DNA from: Sipunculus nudus
Lineage: Eukaryota; Annelida; Sipuncula; Golfingiida; Sipunculidae
Length of the DNA stretch: 64,000 nucleotides
Direction: 5' to 3'
Assembly: GCA_026874595.1 (NCBI GenBank)
Contig: CM049309.1
Coordinates: forward strand, 7,090,576 to 7,154,575
Shown: positions 27,362 through 39,039 of the stretch, one piece after another
How positions within the stretch are numbered: position 1 is the stretch's first letter
How the letters are laid out: every line of letters begins with the position of its first letter
Notes under the pieces: model-generated
The model's input: only the letters and a program-made list of their open reading frames with translations
Databases searched by the model: none
Told to the model about the DNA's origin: nothing
Program-made: the position numbers and the translations under genes

Positions 27362-28810
27362 GACTTCAGAAACAAGTTTATTTACCATATTTGTTTGAGC
27401 AAACTTTGAGCTAAACGCCCCAGCCTTTGTCCTTTGTTTTGATGACTGTCAGATATTTGCAGTGTGTCAGTTTTCTTCTTTGAGATTCTTGAAACTTTTG
27501 AAGGTTTATGTAAAAAGCAAAATACAGGTGAGTTTGTCCAAACAAACTCATGCTTTTGGTTTCTACTTGCGATTTCTGTTATGACGTATTTACTGAAAAA
27601 AATGATGCCTCAGTTCAGTCTTTAGTTCCCTTAGTTGTGATCTCTCTTATACTTTCTTGTCCAGTTTTGTATTCATATATTAGTTACTGAATTTTACAAA
27701 TTAGATAGTTTTAGGTTTTAATGTATGGTGCATCTTAAGATCAAAATCTAAAAGATCAGTGAAAAATTCTGGTATGAATAACAGACATTACATCTGGTAG
27801 TGTTCCTGTTTCCACATAATCACATTATGTGTTCTCTGGACTTCCTAAAGAAATATTTCTTTCAGTTTAGTTCTTTTAACACACAGGAGTTTTTTATCAT
27901 TCTTTATTTCCTGATCAGAGTACGCTGTTCTTTTAAGTTGCGCTTTCCGCAAGTTTGACACTTTAAAGACTATGTCAGCCCAGCTGCAAGGAAGGCCCAC
28001 AGCGTACAATTATGACTTGAGTATTGAATGTGACTGACTAAGCAGTTTTCTGCTTTGACAAGTTGGAGTCATAGGTTAACTTGGGCAAGATTACTTTTAA
28101 TCACAGTTATTAACCTGTGCTGTGTTACCACATGCTTCTAGTTTAATTGGGTGTTAAGTTACAGTGAGGGGTGGTTTGTGTTTGTCAACATTTGCGGTGG
28201 TAATTCATTTGACCCGTTCAGGTATGGAGCAAGTGAGATGTGGTTGATAGAATTGGTAAATACCAAATTGCTTATACCTACAAGTGATTATGGCAGTTCA
28301 AAGGCACAGGCACCATAGAATTGGGCTGTGGAGAAGTGGGAAATAAAGCAGCAAGTGGAATTAACTTCGCTGTACGTGCCACTTGCTTGTGAATTTGTAT
28401 GAACAAAAGAGAGGTGTCAGAGAGATCCAGAGGGGCCCCATTCATTCACAGTCCAAGACTGTGAGGTAACAGCAAAAACCAAAACCTCTCCCATGTCACC
28501 CCTTGGCCTGGGTGCTTTTACAGCTTGGGCCATGCATTGAGAGGTGTTTCAAGTTGCTAGAGCATGTTGGGAATTCCTTACACCGCAGAGGGGATTTAAC
28601 AAACAGCTGAGGGGGTAGCCGGTGCAGGCGCCACTCTGTCTGGCGGAGGAATGGGGTCACGCTTGGTGACTCATGGGTAATTTGTTGACATGATCGGGGA
28701 GCGAGCGGCCCAGACATACTGGCACCGGGGAAGCCTCCTAGAGGTGATAAGCTGCTTTGGGAAGGAAATCCCTCAGATTCACCTGTGATCCCGCTCAATT
28801 TTGCTGCCAA

Positions 28811-28877
28811 ATGAGGCCCTGCCGCTTCTATAGGCCGCCAGCCCCGCAGTATCCTCCTCCAGGATACTTTTGGCCAG
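28811..28877 (+). CDS. Candidate alternative first coding exon of the E-protein gene
   Basis: An ATG at 28811 opens 22 codons that begin MRPCRFYRPP and end with PPPGYFWP plus one base, directly before a perfect CAG|GTAAGT donor. The frame upstream is closed by TAA at 28748-28750 with no other Met between, so the ATG is the natural start. The exon ends in phase 1. The next downstream E-protein exon (36197) requires phase 1 and supplies GA, giving ...YFWPG-VEDTGGG. The peptide is Pro/aromatic-rich and the codons are GC-rich, unlike the surrounding intron. The product would lack MFSPPV and so lack AD1. Vertebrate E-protein genes are known to use alternative 5' exons in this way (short TCF4 isoforms, HEBAlt). 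The Kozak context (CAAATGA) is ordinary to weak. Transcription has not been shown. Confidence 0.62.
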
Positions 28878-29027
28878 GTAAGTGAAGTTTGAGCGAAGTT
28901 TGAAAAGTTGGATGCTAAAGCTCAGGTAGAGGCTCCCGGGCGTGTGCTATATTTAGCTCAGAGCAGAGCCCGAGTGGGATACCATTCTCAAGCCCTGTAA
29001 TGTCATTTACTATCATGCATGGGTGTC

Positions 29028-29054
29028 CCTGGTTGCTAACGGTTAGCAACCAGG
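29028..29054. promoter_or_regulatory. 27-base palindrome, RFX-like half sites
   Basis: CCTGGTTGCTAAC at 29028-29040 and its exact reverse complement at 29042-29054 are separated by one G. GTTGCTA resembles the RFX X-box half site GTTGCCA, but the half-site spacing is wider than in a canonical X-box. It lies about 150 bases after the donor of the candidate alternative first exon. Confidence 0.5.
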
Positions 29055-30713
29055 CTGCTATGGAATGCTGCTTGTCATGCCCCGACTCTGGCCGATACAC
29101 TCAACTGGTGATGGCAAGGTGATAAGGCACCTCGGACCACAGTCTCATTGAGGATAAATGTGTCAGACCCTTGATAGCTGGCAATGAAATATTAAAACTC
29201 AAGTTTGATTGGTAAACATTAGGTAGGGTGCCCCACTGACGATTGCCTTTGTCAGGGAGCGCAACGATTTGCGCCCAGAACTTGTGATTGTTCATTCGCC
29301 CTGCAAAAGCATATAATGGGACTGAACTTGAAAGCACCTCCATGTTATTGATGCCGTAAAACAATTTCAAGTGTACTTTTTCACGCCAACGGGCCAGGGG
29401 GGCAATGTATAATGGCATGAGTCTAAGACATTTCACACCTTGTGGTTGTTAGACGCCTGTATTTGCAGTACCCCAGAGAGAGAACTTGATAAGAATAAGT
29501 AAAAGCTGCATATATATTTTATATGCTAAAGCTCTCTGTTCCCTTTATGCTATTCTCATTTGATTAGAAGAAAACATCTCTCTTTTAAACAGATGGATGG
29601 CATTTAAGATGTTTCATCAAACCATCAACATATATATCATCATGTTACTCTTTGCATCTTCAGGAAACTGAATAATTAAGATTTATACATATTAATCCCA
29701 GTTCACATAAACCTGTTCATAAACCAATTATGCCAGAAAGGCAAGCAAAATCTGCTAACAAAAAGTTGTAATGTGAGAGATAAAAGGAAATTATTCTTGG
29801 TATATAAACTATACATAACATTACAGGTGATTTTTTTTTCTGTTCTTATAACCATACTAAACATTTTATCAACTTGTGAAATAAAAGCCAATAACAAACA
29901 TATTCATGACTTTGTAGGACTATTTAACACACCCTATGGACAGGATGAAAATTTAGTTTTCAGTTTTTAGTACATAATATTACTAATATACCAAGGCTGC
30001 TAATGCATGAGTACCTCTGTGCTTCAAATAAGATTTTGGAGAAATAAAAGCAGAGTTATAATATATAAATAAAAATGTCAACCTTATAAAGGATGTGTCA
30101 TGTTAAAAACCTTTTAAATAATTGAAATTCAGGTCCCATTTGGATTTTTCCCATGTGTGCGTTTTATTGATTAGTAGGTAGTTGTGTCACGTACCAGTCA
30201 CAATTTAATTCTGATTAATTTTCTTTGGAAAATATATAACATTTTTAAAGGAAAAGTTTGTGAATGTATACAGTTTAAGCCACATAAATTTTGGAACAGA
30301 ACCTCACTAGGACTTTCATCATAAGTGAATGGACAGGTCCAGATGTACAGCAACACTTGTACAACTGAACTTAAATGAAAAAGCACATTGATTTATATAT
30401 AAGATAGAGGATTATAATATATAAGGTAGTGAAGTTGTTCAATTTGTGCCACATTATCAGTTCACCAGAACTTAATAATATAGCATTCAGTATAAAACTG
30501 TTCAAGTGAGTAATGGAGTCCAAAATAGTCCACACACTGAGGGACAACAACATTTAACTAACTGCACTGTACAGTTGCATATAGACTAGTTAAATCCATA
30601 ACATTTCCATAATAGTGACAATTAAGCCACAGTTCTTGAACAAAAAAAACTTTACAGAACACTTAATATGGAGTTCTGTCTCTAAGATGGTGTTAAATTT
30701 TGGTCAAAATACA

Positions 30714-30990
30714 AGTGTATCCTTAGAACTGTTGAAATCAACAGTGTTTGAGTCCACATTAATTGAAATACAAAACTTAAAATAAAATTGTATCTCTTCT
30801 AGTTTGTCCAGATGAGCTACCATGATTCTTCTACCCCTGAACTTGACCATAGAATTGTATCCCAGTTTATGGTGAAGTCCAAATGAGCCACCATACATGT
30901 AGTACAGAATTTTACTGTACAGTTGTATCTTAGTTAGTGGATGTCCAAGTGAGTTCCACAATAACCAGAAGACTAACTGGGCAGTAAGTG
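30714..30990. repeat. Degenerate 67-73-bp tandem repeat, about 4 copies
   Basis: Copies are recognisable from the recurring ATTGTATC start (about 30714, 30787, 30854 and 30922) and a later GTCCAxxTGAGxxACCA string. Confidence 0.55.
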
Positions 30991-31109
30991 GCACACCTTG
31001 TTAAGTGTACCATAGGGTACCCCTGTGAAACTCAAGTAGTGTAGGGGCAGGTAGCGTGAATTCTTGTCACCGTACCAGAGCCAGGATACTATACACTAGA
31101 TAGCATGAA

Positions 31110-31340
31110 TGCTCTCTATTGTGCCGCTGGCAAATACTACCCCATACAAGCCCTGTCAACCGTGACAACCATTTGCTCACATCGGTCAGCCGCTAACAGT
31201 CCTATTTTGTGCTTCATCGAAACCTTATTAGACCTTATTGCTTGCAATTAATAAGCGACTTGCAAGTGGTGTGATGTATTGCCTGATACATTTATTAATA
31301 CTGATCTGCTTGAATAAACCTGATCAAATCATTCAGGTGT
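31110..31340. promoter_or_regulatory. Small high-complexity island
   Basis: Less AT-rich block with TTGCTTGCAATTAATAAG and TGATACATTTATTAAT homeodomain-like sites. Candidate enhancer, from composition only. Confidence 0.22.
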
Positions 31341-31643
31341 AAATATCAGTTTGTTAAATGTGACCAGCATGGTGGCTTTTGGGACACTCAGGACATGTTA
31401 GCTTTAGGCTAAGTTGGCGTGTTGACATAGCGCAGTTGGAGGACTGTATAGTACTGTATGTCCTTCTTCCTCAAATGACCCCCTCTATAGGGACACAGCT
31501 GACCATTGGTCAGTTTACTACATAGCTCATATATGCCAAAGCTTCTATCTACCTTTGGGTTTTCTAATTTATTTAAAAAGCTTTTTTGAACAGAGTATTT
31601 TCCTGCATTACAAGTTTCTCTGAATTTTATAAGAATACATGAT

Positions 31644-31820
31644 GAATATGTCACAATATACAGCCTCTTGAAAGTATATAAGATATCCTTTTAACAATAT
31701 TTTATAGGTTGTTTCAATAGTAGTCATCATTTGAATATGTCACAATATAGAGTTTTTGAAGATAAATAAGTATATTTATAGCAATACTTTAATTGGATGA
31801 TTTATAGAGGTAACAGTCAC
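31644..31820. repeat. Degenerate 89-bp direct duplication
   Basis: GAATATGTCACAATATA occurs at 31644 and again at 31733, with similar following sequence. Confidence 0.5.
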
Positions 31821-34800
31821 TATTTTTGGTCTGTGGTTTTTCAATATTTTTAAATTAAGTAATAAGTATAATTAATTGATTATTAAATAAGATAATAAAG
31901 TCTTGAAAACTTGCCTTTTAAATCCTCATAGTTTAACCAGCTGGCTTACTGTATATAAGTATATATATTTAATGGGTATATACAATGCACAGATCTATAG
32001 ATATTTACTAATTAACTGAAATTTTAATTTTGGCATGAGCAGGATTAAACACTGGTTGATGACATGGCCGAGTTCCCTAAAAAATTGTCATTTCCTTTCT
32101 CCAGTTATTTCTCTAGTCAACTTTTATTTTCTATCAGTGTCACTAACTGTTTATTTTCACATCTTAAATATCCAGCATTTGTATTTGTCAGTAGAAATAT
32201 TACTCTTTGACTGTAGAAGTGATAAAAAAAATGACAAATTATGTTCTCTTTTATCAAAACAACATTACTAATGACACTTTTGTAAAGCTTGAAAAATTAT
32301 CAACCCTGCCTGATGCTAAGTTTACTAATATCGCAGTCATAATATCACCTGCGGTGTAAAAACCACGCCAGGCACTGAGCCCTCATTCATAAATATGCTG
32401 TCATGGCATACATTGCTGTGTATGGATTACTCAGGCTGGAATTCCAGCACATAAAAAAAATTACAAAGGATAATGAGATACATCATTCTTGTGGGGATTC
32501 ATGGAGAGGTATTTTTTGTCCATTTTATAAAATAAAAAAATGAATAACCCTCTTCTGTTGTGTGAAAATTGATAATTTTGTGAAAAAAGTATAATGAAAA
32601 AAGAATAAAGTAATATTTTTGTATTTGATTATATCTTTTGACAACTAACCTATTATGCTACATTTTAAGCAGGCAGTGGTCTTGTCGATTTTTACTCTAA
32701 CTCTTGTAGTCTGTATTTATTTCCTATCATCCAAATTTCTGAGTGATTTGGTGTTCTGTAGCCATGTATACTCATGTATATTGTTGGTTTGTTTAAAAGA
32801 TATTTCTTTCCAATATAGAGAGAAAAAAGATTACTTAAGATTATTTTTTATCAATTTATTTGCACAAGGATATGCTCAACTGAATAATTTGATACTTATC
32901 CAATTTGTTAATTGATAATTAATGACCATCTTTAGATCATTACTGGCAAATTTAACACATTAGTTATATGTTAAAAAAAGATTTAATCTGCAAAATCCAC
33001 AGAAAAAAGTACATCCTGAATGGATTATGTAGATACCGTTCTCTTTGTGGTTGCTTAGTATGACAAGATCTTAATTGATATGTACACCAAACACCTGTAC
33101 GAGTGGTATAAAGAAAAACTTGGTGTGTGAGTGGTGCAGCGGATCATTAACTAGTACTCATTGTCACTGAGGGTGTCAGCACCTGTGGTTACGAACACCC
33201 TGGTACCACCACCTCATATCCCAAGTAGGACTTATTACCGTCAGATCAAGGGCCTGCTATCGTTTACTCATGCCCTTGCTGCGATATTTGCAGTCATTGT
33301 CTTGCATTTATTTTTCATACTCATTGCCTTTCAGTGTATTTTAGTTGCGCATTTCATAATTCATAAAGTATTTTTAGACGTTTCACAAGTCAGCTTCAGA
33401 AACATCCCAGAAACATTTCACAACTGGCTTGTATTCAGGCAATATTCCAGGTCTTTCTCTCAGAGTGTCTTTCTCTTTGTTTCGAAAGTGCCACTGTAAT
33501 CATGCGTGTTCCATGTGAAAAAAAAAATTTCATAATTTTTCATAAATCACTTTTAGAATCTTATGGTGCCTTTAGTCATGTTTCAAATATGTCTCTTAGT
33601 TATTGAATATATTATGTTCTGGTTATTGTTTTTCTTACCTTCACAGTCACATATAGAATTTTGTTCATGTTGAACTTTTTTCAATAATTTATTGTTTTAA
33701 TGGCTTGATAAGGTTACTTGCCCCCTATGTGTACCCTAAATATTAGGAAAATATTCTGTAGAAGTAAAAAAAAAAACTAAAAGGGCACCTTATTCAAGGT
33801 AAGAATGCAACCTTAAACACAAAAAAAAGTCATAAATGGATTTTACATAGTTATTACTATATGATTAATTAAACAAAACCGTGCATACACTTTTTGGATA
33901 CATTATACTTGATATATGGATGAACTGACTTTAATACATATTCCTCAGTGACACATTACGGCATTTGTATAAGGATATTTGTATCTGAATATAATATTGA
34001 ACAGATTGATACAGGAGAATTGCTCAGTGTGGCTGCCTAGCATTCTCACGAAGCTCTCATTTTAATGTCAGTAGCTCAATATTTTTTTATCTCAGGTCAC
34101 GGAGGTCAAATATTTTAGCACCTGCCTGACGTAGGTGCATTTGATAACAGCCATAATATGCCAGTTAGAAGTATTATGTCGTGCCCAGATATAGGTGTTG
34201 GGAGAGCTCCAGGAGTGTTTTGTATTTCCATTGTTGTTATGTACTTTGACGTGAAGGGCTTTATATTGCCATATTTGAAGAGCTAGTGATGGAAATGACT
34301 TGGGGTGTTAAAATTAGGGGGGGTCTCATTATGTTGATGGGATCACTTGTTACGGGTACTTAGTCCTTAGCCTGAGGATCTGCCCATTTTTTTTTTTGTC
34401 GTTATGAAAAGTTCTTCAAAAGTACTATAATGTGTTTAAAGAACATCGCTGCCTGGTGTAAAAATACACTGCCAAGTCTGGACTTGAACACTGTTTGCAT
34501 GAAATAATCACCATTGATAATGTCTTCTTATCATTAATGGAAGGGGCCAAGGTCTTGTTAAGGGCGAATACAGGTGTAATCAGATACTGTGATTTAACAC
34601 AACTTAATTGACAGCTGTGACATTAGCCAAGGACAAATTGCTATATACTGATGGAATTATTATTATCAAGATGGCCTATATTCATGTTTGGCTATATTTA
34701 GCAGTAAAGGTGTGATTATTAATTACTTGAAGTTCAGGTTTTCCTCCCATTTCCCAGTGACTGGAAGACCTGGAATTCCAGACTGCGAAGACCCTCACAT

Positions 34801-36006
34801 CACTACATACATATCCATTCTGAAATTTCTTCTCAGGTGGTTTAAAAGAGCAAACTTTATTAAAAATGTTTTTGATCAGTTGATCCATATATTGAGAATA
34901 ATCATACATATATAAAATAAGATAATCATACAACTACCGATACAGCCGGGTTACACAATACATATTGTGATACATTTGATTTCCCAAGTGTTTATAAGCA
35001 CTTGTTGTCTTTATCAACAGATGCATGATCAGTCAGAGAACTGAAAAAAGGGGCTGCTCAAAGCAGACTAAAATCAAATAAAATAATCATTGTTCCTTCT
35101 TCATTTATGAAAATTTGCTCTTCAAACATGATGTTATTTTTTGTGTAGTTTAAAACATAATCTACATCTTCTTAATTTTCATGCTTTGCACATTTTGGTG
35201 TGTCAGACATTATCAATACTTGTGTTCCTGTATTGATACATGTATTGTCAATGCATAGATGAATTGATCCAACTTTAGTTTGATAATTTACAGCATACTT
35301 TATCATGCCTTTTAGACTTTTTGTGTATTCACACATGTATTTTTAAGGTTACATATATATTAAAGTGATATATGCTTTACATAATTGTATACCATTAAAA
35401 GAACACTCACCACAATTCAAAACTCCTTTCAGTATATTTTCCAAGCTGTCATAACTTTAACAGTTACATCCCAAACCAGACTGCTTTAATTCTGTTGTGG
35501 AATTAATCAGAAGCCTAGGTCTTCAGGGTAAATCTGTGTTCCCCATGATCTGTCACAAGCTAGGTTTCTGGGAGCAGGGTAACCTGATATGACCAGGGTT
35601 ACAAGCTGGGGTAGATTGCACTCTTTGTTACCACAATGTTTCTTTTGGGTGAAACAGAAGCTTATGTAACCAGAAGTCACTTCATGGGGGCTGTTTCCTG
35701 GTTCTGGTACTGTTTTTTACAGCGTCACTCCATACAGTACAGCCTGTCCTCACCAGTGCTGATACAACGCTGTGCTGTGCTGGCTGTCCCCCTCAGTAGG
35801 GTGTCAGGGTTTTGTGCGTTTCTGTTCAAGGTCCACACTATCACATCAGTTATTGAATACCTCAATAAACAAAAGCTTTATTTGGATTAAAATGGTCAGG
35901 TATAAGATTTCTATTATATACTTCAGCCTGTTTGAGTAAAAGAAACTGTAAAAAACCATAGTTTTAAAAAAAGGAGAAGGCACCTTAATCTTATCCATAT
36001 ATTCAT

Positions 36007-36186
36007 ATTTACCTATGTGGGCATGGATACAAATTTACCTGTATGTCTTCATATTTACCTGCATATATGTACATATTTACCTATATATCATTCATGTTTA
36101 GATATATATGTTTACCTGCAAATCCAAACATGTTAACATATATATCTATACTTACCTGTAGATTTACGTATTTACCTTATATTTGA
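36007..36186. repeat. TTTACCT repeat array directly upstream of an exon
   Basis: Seven copies of (A/G)(T/C)TTACCT separated by about 20-30 bases of ATAT-rich sequence end about 10 bases before the acceptor of the 36197 exon. On the transcribed strand they resemble the 5' end of U1 snRNA (ACUUACCUG) and are complementary to consensus donor sites. Confidence 0.65.
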
Positions 36187-36196
36187 TTATTTGTAG

Positions 36197-36261
36197 GAGT
36201 GGAAGACACAGGGGGAGGTATGGGATACAACAGCCAGACAAGCCCTAGTTATAATTCCAGG
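36197..36261 (+). CDS. E-protein exon, VED...SPSY linker
   Basis: This is a second internal exon of the same gene. The acceptor is atttgattatttgtag and the donor is CCAGG|GTAAGT. It enters in phase 1, its first two bases completing a Gly codon begun in the 2594-2657 exon, and leaves in phase 0 after 65 bases. The peptide is VEDTGGGMGYNSQTSPSY followed by NSR. Vertebrate TCF4 has VEDRSS...GHPSPSR at the same place directly after the MFSPPV exon, so order, boundary and VED/SPS anchor residues all agree. The region is a disordered linker after AD1. The exon is also the phase-compatible acceptor for the alternative first exon at 28811-28877. A run of TTTACCT-type repeats occupies the 190 bases upstream, one of them complementary to this exon's own donor (see findings). 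Confidence 0.87.
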
Positions 36262-36838
36262 GTAAGTATTTGTGTCAGAGGAACAGATTTAAGTGTTTCT
36301 AGTAAATTCTACCCATGTTTTCCCTGAAATGTGGGTATAGACACAGGCACCAATGTATTTAGTGGCTTTAATCTTATATGAAAAATTATGTTATCATGGT
36401 GATACCTGTGCAGAACTTTATTTGGCACTGCATGTGTGTCCTGATCTTAAAAGTGGAAAGACTTTTCTGTTTTATCATATTATAGTTCCGACAGTTTTTG
36501 TGTCCATTTGTATATCTATATTGATGTCCCAAAATGAGGTAACAGCTTTATCCTCTTCCCTTATTCTATATTGCTGTTTCATCAGCTTCATCAAATTTAT
36601 ACATTTTCTTGGACAGATAAAGAGTTGAAAATAATAAAAATTAATGACTATAAGGATGTTTTTGCAAGACATATATTATAAGCCAGTGATTCCTATTTTA
36701 TTGGGAAAGTTTTGCAATTGAATGGGTTGTAATTACTCATTAAACACACCCTCATTAGCAGTGCAAGATAATGTCACATGCAGTGTAGAGATTTAAAGGC
36801 AGGAAATTTATCATGAAATTTATCATGCTTTATTTCAG
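36262..36838 (+). other. Short intron (577 bp)
   Basis: Consensus GTAAGT...TTTCAG intron. Open frames on both strands here (36353-36628 and 36475-36672 minus) are unsupported chance frames. Nothing else is seen. Confidence 0.8.
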
Positions 36839-36923
36839 ATGTACGATAACCAGAATTTTAATGGACAGATGCCCGAGAATATGCATCCGTTCGTCAGAAA
36901 CAGTGACATGCCATCACTCATCA
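36839..36923 (+). CDS. E-protein exon, Asn/Met-rich linker
   Basis: This exon follows a 577-bp intron, with acceptor tttatttcag and donor ATCA|GTAAGT. Its 85 bases enter in phase 0 and leave in phase 1. The peptide begins MYDNQNFNGQMPEN, continues with HPFVRNSDMPSLI, and is completed by an Asn codon split across the next junction. It corresponds to the vertebrate stretch containing [21 protein letters not shown]: the HPFVRNSD segment resembles PPFVNSR. It is part of the poorly conserved linker between AD1 and the later domains, and no structured domain is expected. Both splice sites are near consensus and the frame is continuous with both neighbours. Confidence 0.85.
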
Positions 36924-37369
36924 GTAAGTGCAGTCTCTATCATCCCACAAGTGTTATGTTGTGAAACAAAGGATTGCTGTATGTCAGCAAATCAACAGTG
37001 TTCCTGCAGATCCTTGAAACCCATAAAATTGTGGGCTTTAAAACCTAAAATTCAAGGGCTTGAAAGTCCTTTAAATATTATTTTTGTCCCCTCCGGTCAT
37101 TAAAAGTCAGGAAATGGTCGATTTTGACATTAAGGGAGATTAAATCTACAACCTTCTAGCATTCATAACAGGCTTATTTATTGCAAAATGATGCCATCCC
37201 CAAATAAGTTCTTCAGTTGTTAGAGAAACTGTGGACTAAGCGTCTATTTTTGCCATTTGCTTGCCCACCATGCCCAAAAACTGAATGGTATTAGTCATCA
37301 TTAAGTCATGTAGTTAGTCATTTATTCCTTGCATTTAGGACCTGCCAGTGATTATTGTCTCTTACAAAA

Positions 37370-37586
37370 ATCAATAGGATTATCAATGGCTTTGACCAGA
37401 ATCAATAAGATTATTTGTGGCTCTGACAAGAATCAATAGGTTTATCAATGGCTCTGACCAGAATCAATAGAATAATCAATGGCTCTGACCAGAATGAATA
37501 GGATTATCAATGGCTCTGACCAGAATTAATAGGATTATCAATGGCTCTGACCAGAATGAATAAGATTATCATTGGCTCTGACAAGA
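37370..37586. repeat. 31-bp minisatellite, 7 copies
   Basis: Units start at 37370, 37401, 37432, 37463, 37494, 37525 and 37556, with consensus ATCAATAGGATTATCAATGG then CTCTGACCAGA. The period is exactly 31 bases, with a partial eighth unit. Base substitutions occur between copies but no indels. Confidence 0.92.
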
Positions 37587-38692
37587 ATCAGTAAAATATA
37601 AGTACAGTTTCACATGCTGGTTTGGCAAACTGTACAAGTTTTCAGATGAATCAAATTTCTGTTGCCTGGAAGTTATTAAAGAAAGATTGTGCTACTCTGT
37701 TAAGATATTTCAAGGCAAATTATGTGCAGTTGAAACTGAAGCATTTAGTCTTTTGGGTCCAACAAAGACAGTGCATTTCTGCTACAAATATTGTTGCCAG
37801 GCATTACAATTATAATAAATTCTCATGCTATAAAAATTATTTCTCAATAATTTTGTGTTGATAATATATGACAGTGTTCATGAAACTCATTCCTTATAAA
37901 ACTGATAAAGGATCTCTGATCCCTTGCTGATAGTTGATGGTAACATTTCTCAGAACCATCCCTTGTGGTTTATCTAGTTAAATTGTGATTTGCTAACACG
38001 GCAGTTATTAGTAAAAAGATCAGAAGCCATACATATGAGCATCCCTGAGTCTGACATACTAATTAAAACTGTACAGCATATTCTGCTTCAGGATGTTGGG
38101 AAATTTCACACCCATTTCACAGTAATCAACGCTTTATGTTACTTCCTTTGCTGAACCAGTGTCAAGTCTTAGGATATTTATATTTGCAGAGTGACCCTGA
38201 GAGTAGGAAACTAGCTGTGTTGCTAAGGTTGTTTTGAAGTATTTGTTTTGTTCATGTAATATTACCTTGATCTATCTGTATTTATAACACGTTAAACCAT
38301 TCACAACGTATCATATGAAAAATTGCTCCCACTTCAACAGTTCATGCATTAAATTGATGTTGTTATGTATATAATAGTTCAAGTATTTATTAGATGTATA
38401 AATAAACTAGAAATCTGCAGTCTACTGAATGCAAGCCTCAGCTGTTCACTTATTCGGCCTAATTTCCCAGGTTCATTTGTGACTGTACATTTGTAAATAT
38501 TTATCGATGATGTTCTTCTATCCATATCATTTGACGCATCTACAGCAAAATCTAACCAATTCTTCATTGGCCAATTCCAGAAATGCCCTTAAGCTTTCAT
38601 AAGATTCCATTCACGATTGTGTGTTTTGTTGTAAACAAACACTCATACACAACCACACAAATAGGAATGGACCTTACCCTCCTTGCGGAGGC

Positions 38693-38694
<2 letters not shown>

Positions 38695-38752
<58 letters not shown>

Positions 38753-38769
38753 ATATATATATGTATAAA

Positions 38770-38814
<45 letters not shown>
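38695..38814. repeat. (TA)n microsatellite
   Basis: Three long TA tracts are broken by ATTATAA and GTATAAATTTA. The open frames predicted across it are artefacts of the repeat. The DNA can form cruciforms. Confidence 0.95.
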
Positions 38815-38818
<4 letters not shown>

Positions 38819-39039
38819 TGTATTTAGTTATACATATACACACGTTGTAATCTCTAATGAACCAATAAAAGAGCAGTCTTTATTCCATTGTTCTAGTGCT
38901 ATTGTCAAGGCTTTTCAAGTGACCGAGTCACCAGTTTGTTATTTCATTTCGGCAAAATGGCAAACAAATGAATTGAATTGAAAAGTGAGAGTACATTATG
39001 TTGGAAGCAGGAATTTAAAAGTGAATAAATAAGATTTAT

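Larger units (their letters stand above)
28300..29450. promoter_or_regulatory. GC-richer island around the alternative first exon
   Basis: This block has the highest GC of the giant intron by eye. It includes the 28811-28877 candidate first exon about halfway through and a 27-base palindrome downstream. It is proposed to contain an internal promoter plus proximal regulatory DNA. The minus-strand open frames (28496-28810 and 29101-29436) have no recognisable content and are treated as chance frames. Confidence 0.42.
2658..36196 (+). other. Giant intron of the E-protein gene (33,539 bp)
   Basis: It runs from donor GTAGGA to acceptor ttgtag. Contents are listed as separate features: regulatory-like islands, two E-box/kappaB clusters, a candidate alternative first exon at 28811, tandem repeats and poly-C runs. 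Stretches 2658-5870, 7900-13250, 14130-18300, 20120-22800, 25030-27280, 29460-30710, 31830-35900 are AT-rich intron in which I see no gene, apart from homopolymers. There are no long open frames and no recognisable reverse transcriptase or transposase. Confidence 0.8.

Noticed and set aside
27462-27527. Possible cassette exon ending at a perfect CAG|GTGAGT (donor at 27528) with a TTTGCAG acceptor upstream
   Set aside because: Frames that are open end in a phase that would shift the reading frame of the 36197 exon, the peptide has no family resemblance, and the donor lies in a small hairpin. Kept only as a possible cryptic donor.
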